Below, piece after piece: positions 9,355 to 18,200 of a DNA stretch of 50,022 bases. Under the pieces are notes generated by a model. The model saw nothing but the letters and a program-made list of their open reading frames with translations. It made no database searches and was not told the origin of the DNA. Source of the DNA: an uncultured Gallionellaceae bacterium (GTDB taxonomy: Bacteria; Pseudomonadota; Gammaproteobacteria; Burkholderiales; Gallionellaceae); NCBI GenBank assembly GCA_903847155.1, contig CAINCU010000045.1, forward strand, positions 1 to 50,022, written 5' to 3'. Numbering within the stretch: the stretch's first letter is position 1; the number at the start of each line of letters is the position of its first letter. The translations under genes were made by a program, and so were the position numbers.

Positions 9355-10692
9355 ATGACGTATTCAATCAAAGAAGTTGATGTCAGCCGTATATACCTTG
9401 CTAACGAAAACCCGCGTCACGACCCAATCGATACTGAACCTGAAATTATTCATCATCTGATTGCTAAGGAACATGTAAAGCCCTTAGCTCGCCACATCGC
9501 TAAAGCTGGGAGTACCAGCCCATTAGAGCGAATCGCCGTTGTGGCTCACCCAAAGGTGAAGAATGCTTACATTGCAGCGGAGGGTAACCGACGAATTTGC
9601 GCCCTCAAACTATTGGCGGACCCAGATAAGGCGGATTCAGAGGCAAACAAAAAATATTTTCGGGAGCTATCCGAGGAAATGGATACGCCCCCCAGTATGA
9701 TTGAAGCAGTTGTTTTTCGCGATTTGCAAACGGCACGCCCCTGGATGTCATTACGTCACGAAGGTGAGCAGGGAGGAGTCGGCACTAGGCCTTGGGACGC
9801 AAATCAAAAGGCGAGGTTTAACGCCCAAGCGGGTAACGCTCAGAACCCAAATATCCAAGCTTCCTTGTTGATTGATTACGCTCGCAACCAGAAGCTGCTC
9901 TCTTCCAAAGATCTTGATGCCATAAGCATCACGACAATGACTCGATACTTAAGCAACCCAGTTTTTCGAGATACGCTCGGCCTGAAAGATAGCAAGACGC
10001 TTGCTATCACAGTACCGGCTGACGAGTTTGATCGCGTAGTTGTTCGCTTCCTAACAGATATTCTTGATCCTGAGTCTGGGGTGAATTCACGAACCAAGAT
10101 TGAAGATCGGAAAAACTATGCACATAAACTGAGAAAGGAAGGCGTGGCGCCGACTACTCGCGGTCTTGACCCACTAGATGCAGCAAATGCACCACACCAA
10201 AAGAAAGATCATTCAACTCAATCGGGCAAATCTACAACTACAAAAAGAAACAACCGAAGCCCTGACGATCGCAAGCACGTTGTCCCAAGTAAATTTGCCG
10301 TACATATAAACGACAAAGTTTTGAAGCGTCTTTATGATGAGCTGAAGGGGCTGGATGCAGAAAAATTTCCATTTGCCGCAACATATCTACTCCGCGCAGT
10401 TATTGAGCAGATGGCAACATTATTCCTAAGCCAGAACGGCAAAAAACATGACGATGCTGAACTGCACCCTAAGCTCGCTCGTGTAGCCGATCTTCTCGAG
10501 AGAGAGTACGGCATGACTGATCGTCAGCTGAAATTCTTGCGTACCATGTCATCAGATAAGGAGAGTCGTTACTCTCCCGCCACCTTAGGACACTTCGTTC
10601 ATGGCGGAGCCATCCCATCCCACACTCACGCAATCAAAATGTGGGACTCTCTTGAGTTGATTATTGAGACCACCTTGGAACAATTAAAATAA
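9355..10692 (+). CDS. ParB/Srx-like domain protein with C-terminal helical domain
   Basis: 445-residue protein. Residues 5-120 look like the ParB/sulfiredoxin nuclease fold: an N-terminal strand with NPRHDP, then the box II-like GNRRICALKLL (Gly77-Arg80). The middle is not recognised. Residues 255-300 are a Lys/Ser/Thr-rich linker. The last 140 residues are helical with RAVIEQMATLF and a late FVHGG motif, reminiscent of HEPN-like or DUF4145-like helical domains; that resemblance is inference. It is not a chromosome-partition ParB: no ParA is nearby and no HTH is obvious. The ATG has AAGGGGAAA at ideal spacing. A Dam-type methylase follows, and both genes are visibly more AT-rich than parC, which suggests horizontal acquisition as a unit. 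Confidence 0.7.
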   Translation: MTYSIKEVDVSRIYLANENPRHDPIDTEPEIIHHLIAKEHVKPLARHIAKAGSTSPLERIAVVAHPKVKNAYIAAEGNRRICALKLLADPDKADSEANKKYFRELSEEMDTPPSMIEAVVFRDLQTARPWMSLRHEGEQGGVGTRPWDANQKARFNAQAGNAQNPNIQASLLIDYARNQKLLSSKDLDAISITTMTRYLSNPVFRDTLGLKDSKTLAITVPADEFDRVVVRFLTDILDPESGVNSRTKIEDRKNYAHKLRKEGVAPTTRGLDPLDAANAPHQKKDHSTQSGKSTTTKRNNRSPDDRKHVVPSKFAVHINDKVLKRLYDELKGLDAEKFPFAATYLLRAVIEQMATLFLSQNGKKHDDAELHPKLARVADLLEREYGMTDRQLKFLRTMSSDKESRYSPATLGHFVHGGAIPSHTHAIKMWDSLELIIETTLEQLK

Positions 10693-10737
10693 GAGGGGGG
10701 ATGGCCAAGAGCATCTAATTTTGATATCGTTTGGCCT

Positions 10738-11625
10738 ATGCCAGTAACTGACACCCCCCTTAGATACCCAGGCGGAAAGAGCCAGCTCATCCCGTTTGTG
10801 ATCGAATTACTTAAAGAAAATAACCTATTTTACGGTGAGTATGCAGAGCCCTTTGCGGGTGGATCTGGCATCGCAATGAAATTGCTGCTCGATGGATATG
10901 TAGATAGGATTTACCTTAACGACTTTGATCCTGCCATTTATTGTTTTTGGTACTCAGTGCTTAATCGTACCGATGAATTGTGCAAACTGATTGAAAAGAC
11001 CGAAGTCACAATTGAAGAGTGGCATAAGCAGCGTAAGATTTACTCGAAGGAGGATTCATCACGAGAGGTTAAATTTGGGTTCTCCACTCTTTTCCTGAAC
11101 CGCACAAACCGATCTGGCATTATTAAAGCAGGTGTAATTGGTGGGCTTGATCAAAGTGGGAATTACAAATTGGATTGCCGTTTTAATAAACCAGACTTAA
11201 TTCGGAAAATTCGGAGAATCGCCTCATACAGCTCACAAATCAATCTCTCTCAGCTGGACGCTGTGAAATTTATTAGAACAGTAGTTCCGAAAATGTCCTC
11301 CAATACACTTATAAACCTGGACCCGCCCTATTTTGGCAAAGGCCCCGAGCTGTACACCAATTTTTATCAGCCCGAAGATCACGCAGTTCTTGCAGAAGCC
11401 GTATGCTCTATCAAAGGGCATTGGATGGTGACTTACGACGACACCCCTGAAATCCGCAATCTCTACAAGAAATACTCCACCTATTCCAGCAGCCTTAATT
11501 ATTCCGCTCAACTAAAGCGAGTTGGAACAGAGTTACTCGTATTGGGGCCAACATTGATCGCCCCATATTCAATAAGACTTTCCCAGTTAGCTGACACTGG
11601 AAACAGTATGGCTATTGCCGCATAA
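10738..11625 (+). CDS. Dam-family (D12 class) DNA N6-adenine methyltransferase
   Basis: 295-residue methyltransferase. The D12 class signatures are in order: RYPGGKSQL (residues 9-17), the SAM-binding PFAGGSG (38-44), NDFDP (61-65) and the catalytic DPPY (195-198). The length fits the Dam family, but the sequence is not the housekeeping GATC Dam, so the recognition site is unknown. The ATG has no clear Shine-Dalgarno; a five-codon ORF behind a GGGGGG run (10694-10718) may act as a leader or be chance. No cognate restriction endonuclease is visible, and the partner is the ParB-like gene 45 bases upstream. Confidence 0.85.
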   Translation: MPVTDTPLRYPGGKSQLIPFVIELLKENNLFYGEYAEPFAGGSGIAMKLLLDGYVDRIYLNDFDPAIYCFWYSVLNRTDELCKLIEKTEVTIEEWHKQRKIYSKEDSSREVKFGFSTLFLNRTNRSGIIKAGVIGGLDQSGNYKLDCRFNKPDLIRKIRRIASYSSQINLSQLDAVKFIRTVVPKMSSNTLINLDPPYFGKGPELYTNFYQPEDHAVLAEAVCSIKGHWMVTYDDTPEIRNLYKKYSTYSSSLNYSAQLKRVGTELLVLGPTLIAPYSIRLSQLADTGNSMAIAA

Positions 11626-11950
11626 ATTAAACGAAGAGTTAAACCAAACTAAAATCGATGGGCTCAGACTCCATTGATCCGCGCTGAATCACTGCCCCCG
11701 AGCAAGCCCCATCAAACCCCTCTCAATTTTCAACCTGAGCCGCTCCGCGGCACTTCTTATACTTTCTTCCGCTGCCGCAAAAACAATCGGGGACAGACCA
11801 AGGTTTCCAAATGAACAGGATGAGCGAACTAAAGGGCAGCATCGCATTACTTTCCCATTCACATGCATTCTCTGCATGCGTTCGTAAGACGATTCGAAGC
11901 TGCCCCCTCGGAATCGGCACGTATTTTAAGCAACAACTTGTGACAGGTAA
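11626..11950. other. Intergenic region with gene remnant
   Basis: Between the methylase and the DUF6629 gene I see only a decayed SEC-C coding fragment (listed separately, near 11712-11800, minus strand). The rest has no intact start, motif or hairpin that I can support. It may mark the right boundary of the methylase islet. Confidence 0.45.
11723..11800 (-). pseudogene. Decayed C-terminal SEC-C zinc-motif fragment
   Basis: The minus strand reads DCFCGSGRKYKKCRGAAQ followed by a stop, matching the C-terminus APCSCGSGRKYKKCCGATQ of the UPF0149/SEC-C protein at 19261-20004. At the DNA level 11712-11780 and the matching stretch near 19250-19318 differ at roughly 10 of 69 positions by my count. 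One of the zinc-ligand cysteines is Arg in the remnant (KKCR for KKCC). No UPF0149 domain or credible start lies upstream, so this is a broken duplicate, not a gene. Confidence 0.65.
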
Positions 11951-12607
11951 TTAGGCGATGAGCGACTGTATGAATGACCTCTGCGCATGCCTGAACTGAA
12001 AATGCAGAAAGATCACGATGCTGAGTATTGCGGCAAAAAAACACCACACCGAAAAGAATGCGACATAGTAAAACCAGAACGCCACCACAAACAGGACAAA
12101 AGCCAGCGCACCAAATAGATTGACGATACGCTGGCTGGAAAAGAGCGCACTCAAACAGGTGGCAGCGATATACAAAACCAGGACGGGCGGGATATGAAAA
12201 TGTGGGAAGACGTAAACGATATGTCCGCGGATCTCAGAGGTGATCGGATATCGTACGATGAAATATAGTAAATAGACGGCGACCGCAATGCCTGTCAATT
12301 GAAATCCCCGGATTACCTTTTTGCGCCACGGGACTGTTTCCATGTGTCCGATGGAGAACGGGACAAATATGGGCCACAGGACGTGCGAGAACAATACGAA
12401 TACATACGTCATGACGACATTGAGGAGTCTTCCCTCATACTGAAATGACAACCATAGCAAGCCCTCGATGAATTGCTGCAATCCGAATAAAAGCGGAATC
12501 ATCGCAAAGAAGACTTCCTCTCTGCGTTTTGTTGATTTCAGGGTAGCTACGCCGATAAGGGACAGAACAGCTCCTGCTGTAAAACTTGCTGCAGCACAAA
12601 AACACAT
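11951..12607 (-). CDS. DUF6629-type multi-pass membrane protein
   Basis: 218-residue hydrophobic protein with about seven predicted membrane helices. It opens MCFCAAASFTAGAVLSLIGV, close to the MCFSAxASF opening that marks DUF6629 proteins, and has QQFIEGLLW near residue 45 and a conserved-looking HVLWP. The family has no known function. It ends HAQRSFIQSLIA. There is AAGGAAAA just upstream of the ATG. It reads the same way as the lytic transglycosylase gene 55 bases upstream. Confidence 0.7.
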   Translation of the reverse strand: MCFCAAASFTAGAVLSLIGVATLKSTKRREEVFFAMIPLLFGLQQFIEGLLWLSFQYEGRLLNVVMTYVFVLFSHVLWPIFVPFSIGHMETVPWRKKVIRGFQLTGIAVAVYLLYFIVRYPITSEIRGHIVYVFPHFHIPPVLVLYIAATCLSALFSSQRIVNLFGALAFVLFVVAFWFYYVAFFSVWCFFAAILSIVIFLHFQFRHAQRSFIQSLIA

Positions 12608-12662
12608 TGAGATTTTCCTTGGGAATTACTACGCAATAGGTCGAAACAATAACTTTTGGTAC

Positions 12663-13295
12663 TTAGCCCTTTACCAGATACTTTTGGTAATACCCCATCA
12701 CTCGCGGCACATAATTCGTCGTTTCCGGATAAGGCGGGATGTGGTTGCCATATTTCGCAACCGATGCCTCGCCCGCGTTGTAAGCGGCGAGCGCCAGATT
12801 TCTGTCGTTGTTGTACTTCTTCAGCAGGTGGCGCAGATATCGTGCACCACCGTGCAGGTTTTGCAACGGGTCAAGCGGATCGGCGACGCCATAACGCTTG
12901 GCGGTCTCCGGCATCAATTGCATCAGTCCTATTGCACCTGTCTTTGAAACCGCCTTGGGGTTGTAGCGCGACTCGACCGAGATCACCGCATGTAGCAGCG
13001 CGCTCTCCACACCATAGGTCCGAGCAATTTTGTTGACCATGCGGTCATATAATATTTTGTCAGCGATGTGGAATAGCGGCTTGCCTGTATATGCTTCGGG
13101 AACCACGGCAATTTGCGTGACCGGTTCCAGGATCATTACAGGGTGGTCACTGCCGATTTGAATATTGCTGAAATTTACGGTGCCTGTATTAGTGGTAGAA
13201 ATTAATACCTCTGCCCGCACCGGCTGCAAGCAAAGAACGCCCACAGCAATGAGAGAAACTGCCGACAATATTGGTACCCGTTCCAATGTTTTCAT
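12663..13295 (-). CDS. Lytic transglycosylase (SLT domain)
   Basis: 210-residue periplasmic murein-cleaving enzyme. A signal peptide is at residues 1-28 (cleavage after PVRA). The SLT domain spans about 83-205, with the catalytic Glu108 in AVISVESRYNPKAVS, then GAIGLMQLMPETAKRYGV, ARYLRHLLKKY and LALAAYNAGEASVAKYG. All are standard for family 1 lytic transglycosylases (MltC/Slt70-like catalytic core). It may trim peptidoglycan during growth or for assembly of a surface machine; no such machine is adjacent. TAGGAGA precedes the ATG at good spacing. Confidence 0.93.
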   Translation of the reverse strand: MKTLERVPILSAVSLIAVGVLCLQPVRAEVLISTTNTGTVNFSNIQIGSDHPVMILEPVTQIAVVPEAYTGKPLFHIADKILYDRMVNKIARTYGVESALLHAVISVESRYNPKAVSKTGAIGLMQLMPETAKRYGVADPLDPLQNLHGGARYLRHLLKKYNNDRNLALAAYNAGEASVAKYGNHIPPYPETTNYVPRVMGYYQKYLVKG

Positions 13296-13804
13296 GGCTG
13301 TCTCCTATGAATAAATGAATAACGTAATACAGGGTCAAGCAATAAAGGAGCAGGCTCAAGTTGTTTTCAGCAACCAAATCCGTCAGTCTCTTTGTGCGCA
13401 CGCCGGCATAATATTTTCAATTAACTGTACGCCGGCCATTTAGTGATCGCGGCGATGGTCGCGCGTTTCAGAAAGGCTATGCAGCGATTATGTACTCGCG
13501 GCCCAAAGCGTCTGTGCTACAGCGCACATTGCCTTGCGCATCATTGTGAAAGACGGGAGGAAACCGCTCTGGATATGAATGGAGTGTGGGAGATCTAAAG
13601 GGGCTCACAGAACTAAAGGTACCAGGCTCGAATTAGTTTCTACAGTCCCATCATCACCTCCTCCACCGCCACCCCAATATCACCAAAGCAGTCCCCCAAA
13701 ATATCCCCGCTCATGCCAGCACCACTGGCCTTTTTAATTTAATATCCACTCAGGATGGCAAGGCGACGCTTGCTTAGGCATATTTCGGATTGATGGAGGT
13801 ATAG
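13296..13804. other. 509-base intergenic region
   Basis: Contains one partial copy of the window's dispersed repeat (13353-13399) and, at 13613-13635, a weaker match to the same motif (GGCTCGAATTAGTTTC). On the minus strand 13640-13714 an open fragment reads MSGDILGDCFGDIGVAVEEV and so on, with no good ribosome site; it may be the tail of a lost gene. The right end holds GGAGGT for the TAXI gene. I see no intact gene or RNA. Confidence 0.45.
13353..13399 (+). repeat. Partial copy of dispersed intergenic repeat
   Basis: GGCTCAAGTTGTTTTCAGCA at 13353-13372 matches the same motif at 20082, 20240, 25305 and 26242. The match to the 25305 copy extends through CTTTGTGCGC near 13399. It lies about 58 bases upstream of the lytic transglycosylase start, on the opposite strand. 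The hairpin half of the full-length repeat is missing here. Confidence 0.55.
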
Positions 13805-15202
13805 ATGATGACTCTTTTAAGAGAAGCACTGGCGTGGGTGACGGAAAAAAAATGGCGCTCCTGGCTTTTGTTATTGATTGTGCTGGTCATCATTGGCGCG
13901 GTTTTCAATTTCTACCCGGGTACCACGCTGGTGGTGGGGGTGAACTCGGAACAAGTGGATGCCAAGGGCCATCTCAAGAATGAGAATGGCCCTCTGGCAA
14001 AAATAAGGAGCCTGCTCGTGGCGCAGGGTATACATCTCAAGATCAAAACACAGTCCAACAAGAAGCAAGAAAAATCCTCGCTGGAATTTCTGGTGGAGGA
14101 CCCCGAGGTGGATTGGGTCATAGCCAGGAATTCGGGGGCCGAATTTGATGAAGCCATAAATGAGCGCTTCAGTTCGCTGGGCGTGATCAGCTACAGTCCG
14201 CTGCTGTTCTTCGAGAAGGCAGGCAAGGCCAGAATCAAGCGGCTTAAGGACCTGCGCGGCAAGAAGATCATTTTCCGCGCCGCGCCGGAAGGAAACGAAA
14301 AACCCGCCTTTACTACGGATGCGGCGAAAGTTTCGCCGTACTCCAACAATTACATCATCCAGAACTTCTTCGATCTGGCGGGCATCACGCCGGAGAACAC
14401 CAAGCTGATCAACGTCTGGCCGGATGAAATTACGGAAAAGGGCGATTGGGATGTTTACATCACGTTCGGCTTTCCCTCGGATACCAATTTCTCCAAGGGC
14501 ATCTATCCGGCGCTATTGAGCGGCAAGATCGACTTCCTGCAGTTTGATGATCTGGATGCGGTCGCCAAAAAGCTGTCCTACCTGTCGGTGCAAAAACTGC
14601 CCGCCTCGGCCATGCTCCCTGCGCAAGCGATTCCCAATACCGACGTGCGTTATCTCTCCACCACGTCAAGCGTGCTGGCCAAAGCCAACCTCGACCGCAC
14701 CCTGGTGACGATTCTGGCCGAAGCGCTGGACAAGGTTTTTTCGCCAGCCAACCTGACCCGGGCCAAGGACGAGTTTCCCAATTTCCGCAGTGCGGAAACG
14801 TTCAAGCCCAATCCTGTGGCGGAGGAGTTCTACAAGTCAGGCAGGCCGTTGCTGGGTAAATATTTTCCGCTGGTGATCGCCGGGCTGATCGGCAATTTGT
14901 TGGTGGTGCTCATTCCTATCATCACCGTGGTGTGGCCCATCGCGCACTTCTTTCCCTCGATCTATCGCATTTACGTGAGAAGAAAAGTCACGCCCTGGTA
15001 CAAGAAGCTGGAATTCATCGAACGGAATTGCGATGTGGAAAGCGAAGATTTGCGCAATGACCTGAAGCGCCAATTGCACGAAGTGGAAAAGGGCCTGCTG
15101 GCCATCAAGCTACCGTTGATGTACGGCACTTATGTGCAAGACTTGTTCAATGCCAAGAGCCACGTGGAGCTGGTGAAGAGCAAGCTCTACCGGACATATT
15201 GA
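13805..15202 (+). CDS. TAXI-family TRAP solute-binding protein with two membrane anchors
   Basis: 465-residue protein. A membrane helix at about 20-37 is followed by a periplasmic TAXI-type binding domain (about 44-345): EDPEVDWVIARNSG, LKDLRGKKIIFRAAPEGNE and NYIIQNFFDLAGITPENTKL are typical. A second helix at about 358-380 precedes a cytoplasmic or coiled tail (RNCDVESEDLRNDLKRQLHEVEKG). No TRAP permease is next to it, so it may sense a ligand rather than feed a transporter; this is inference. GGAGG precedes the ATGATG start. It converges with the AsmA gene 18 bases downstream. Confidence 0.82.
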   Translation: MMTLLREALAWVTEKKWRSWLLLLIVLVIIGAVFNFYPGTTLVVGVNSEQVDAKGHLKNENGPLAKIRSLLVAQGIHLKIKTQSNKKQEKSSLEFLVEDPEVDWVIARNSGAEFDEAINERFSSLGVISYSPLLFFEKAGKARIKRLKDLRGKKIIFRAAPEGNEKPAFTTDAAKVSPYSNNYIIQNFFDLAGITPENTKLINVWPDEITEKGDWDVYITFGFPSDTNFSKGIYPALLSGKIDFLQFDDLDAVAKKLSYLSVQKLPASAMLPAQAIPNTDVRYLSTTSSVLAKANLDRTLVTILAEALDKVFSPANLTRAKDEFPNFRSAETFKPNPVAEEFYKSGRPLLGKYFPLVIAGLIGNLLVVLIPIITVVWPIAHFFPSIYRIYVRRKVTPWYKKLEFIERNCDVESEDLRNDLKRQLHEVEKGLLAIKLPLMYGTYVQDLFNAKSHVELVKSKLYRTY

Positions 15203-15220
15203 CGCGCGATCTGCTCACCG

Positions 15221-18200
15221 TTATTTGAATTTGCATACATCGCTGCCGTCTTCGGGTTTGGTTTTTCCAATTAGCGACTGTAGCGGTACCCAGATGACGG
15301 AGGTGAGCATGTCGCCCGCCACTTCCAGCACATCGCCAGGCCGTACGCCAACGTTGAAATCATCGAAGCTGCCGCTCACTTCGACGGGGATGGCGAAGCT
15401 CAGGAACTGTGGTGTCTTGGAGCGCGGCCGGATGTAGAACTGCAATTTCTCCGTGGTGAAGTCGGCATTCCCCTTGCCGAACGCACGCATGCGGGTGGTG
15501 TCGACGAGGATGCGCTTTTGCGACAGTTTGCCGTCCTGCAGGGTGAATTGTCCGATGGCGCAATTCACCTTGGATTCATGCGTGGAATCCACGGCGGGCA
15601 ACAGCGCCATCAACACATTTACTGCCCAGATATCGAGCATGCCCGACTTCATGTTCTCGGGCCACACGGCAAAGTCGATGTGGCCTTTACCGTAGCGCAT
15701 GAGTTCGGAGAGCTGTTTCGCACGCGCGCTGACTTCGATGTCCAGGTCGAAGATGCCGCGCATCTCGCTTTGCTTGTCGATGCGGCGCGCCAGGATGCCG
15801 TAGTCAAAGTGTTTGGCTTCAGCACGCAGGTTGAAGGCGACATCGGTATCGTTGGGTTCGTAGTTGAGGCGGAACATGGCCGAGCCGCCGGGCGTATTGA
15901 CCAGCACCGGGCCGATCTCGGCGTGGCCGTTTTCAAGTTTGGCTTCCAGCTTGCCATTGCCCAGCGCATCAGTGCCGGATAGCACCTGCTCCACCCGCAC
16001 CACCAGATAGGCATTCTGCCGCTGCAACATCTTGCGGCTCAGGAGCTGCTGCGCTTGTGCATTGGGTTTGCTGGCCTGCTTGTCCTGCTCCGCAGCAGGC
16101 GGGGATTTTTCCGGAGACCACGCACCGAAGCGGAAGTCGTCTATTTGTATGTCGGGGGCTGCGAGCTCGATATCCAGACGCGGCGGTGTTGCCCGGGTAT
16201 CGAGCTTGCCGTGACCGTTGAGCTGGCTGCTGCCGACTTGCAGCAGCAATGAAGAAACCTCATAACCGGCTGCCGTCATATGAAATTTGCCCGAGGCAGA
16301 CCACGGTCCCCACGGCGGCAACGAGGCATGCACCAGCGCATCGAGGTTGTCGAAACGGCTGCCCTTCATGTCGAGCGCCAGTTCCACATCCTGTTGCGAG
16401 AAAGGCCGTTCAACATCGCCGGACAAACGGATGGTGGCGCCGGAAGTGGCAGCATCCAACTGGAACGGGATTGACAGTTTCGGGTTGAGCAGGTCGGCGG
16501 CTGTCGCGGTCTGGATGACGATGCTGAGCGGGGCCTGGTCCAGCGCACCTTTCAGGTTCAGCTGCACAGGCGCGCCTGGCGCAGACTTGAGTTCGCCCTT
16601 GTCGAGTGCGATGTGCATGGTGCCTTTGGTATTGGCATCGTGCAGGTCGAGCGCGCCGCCGGTGAAATTGACCGACAGTTCCGATTGCGCCAGCAATTGT
16701 CCGAGTTGACTTGAGTGCAAGTCGAGATGCAGTTGCAGGTGGTCGACATGGGCATCGATGTTGTGCGCGATATCCAGACGTTGCAGCATGTTGCCGAGAT
16801 CGAGCCCATCGGCGCTCAATTGCAGATCGGCGCGCGGTTGCTGCGAGCGCAGGTCGAGCAATATCGAACCGTGGAAATCGGTAGCGGCTACCCGTGCCGC
16901 AAACGGCGAGGCATTCATCATGCCGTCGCGGATGCGCCCGTCGAAGCTCAGGTCGTGCACGGTAAACGGCGAGCTGGTTGCAACTTGTTTGATGCGTACC
17001 GTGATATCGGCATCCGTCAGGTTGATGCCGTGCGGCAGGATGGGTATGTCGATCATGGAACTGGCGGCAGGCGCGGCCTGAGTGGGCGCGGCAGCCTTCT
17101 TCTCCGGCAACAACGCTTGCAGTTCATCCGCATCCACCAGCTCGCTGTTCAATTGCAGCTTGACCAGCGGTTTGTTCTGCTCGCGGGTTTGCTGCACATC
17201 GGCGGACAGGGTGCTGTGTCCCAACTGCAAGACAAAGCCGGAAAGTTGCCAGCCGTCTTTGCGCATCTGGAGATCGCCTTTCACGCTGGCTGCCACATTC
17301 ACGCCGGGCTTGAGCCCTAGCCAACTGGAGACTTCGCTGGAGTGCGGCGCATCCAGCCTGAAGCTGATCGCCGAGCCGGTATTTTCAGAAGGCGGTTGCA
17401 GCAGGGCATGCACCTGCACGCTGGCGCTGCCTGCCTGCAGGTTGAAATCGATGGGCGCATTGGTTTCCTGCATGAGCTCGGTCAGCGTAGCGCCGTGCAG
17501 CGTCATGCTGAAGGTGTTGTCGAGCAAGGTGCCGCGCGCTTCGCCGCGTAGCGCTTTGCCCGCAGGCAGTGTCATGGAAAACTTGTCCAGCGCTAGCTGC
17601 ACCGGACGCGCGCCCGCGCCGTTGCCATACGAGAGCTTGCCGCGCTCCAAGTCGAGCTGCACATCCAGCGATTCCATCAACTCCGCACCGCGGTTGCCTC
17701 GCGCGGCGAAGCGCAAATCGAACCGGTCCAGATGGCCTTTGACATCGGGCAGGCCGAGCAGCAGCCCGGCCAGGTTGCCGAGGCTGGACTCATGCGTGCC
17801 GAGCGTTGCATCGAATCGCGCCGGATTTTTTCTGGCATCGATGTGCGCACTGCCGGACAGGTGCACGTCGGCCAGCGCAACCTGTATCGGCACATTCAAA
17901 CGACCGTGGTCGAGCTTCAGCTGCAACATCGCGTCGTGTACGTCGCCGGGCAGGTTCAGCCATTTGCCCACGCGCAGCGTCAGGTCGACATCCATATCAT
18001 TGAGTGCTCGCAGGTCGAAGTTGGTCTGCGCCAGCTCGCGATATATTTCGGCCAAACTTTGCGCAGGCGCATCCATTGCATTGGGTTTTCCTGTCATGAA
18101 CGGGCGCGTATCCAGCGTGGGCAGGCTGAGTTGTCCTTGCACTTTGGTGCGCGCACCGCCGTAATCGAAATCAAGCGAGCCGTTGAGTGCAGTGTTGCCC

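Noticed and set aside
9355-10692. Chromosome or plasmid partition ParB
   Set aside because: No ParA or parS-like repeats nearby, no HTH seen, and the partner gene is a DNA methylase.
10701-10718. Five-codon leader ORF before the methylase
   Set aside because: It has a good ribosome site but encodes only MAKSI; it is too short to call a gene and could be chance.
17082-18164. A 360-codon plus-strand open frame inside the AsmA gene
   Set aside because: Ser/Cys/Arg-rich antisense translation with no domain; the AsmA frame is continuous over 1303 codons.
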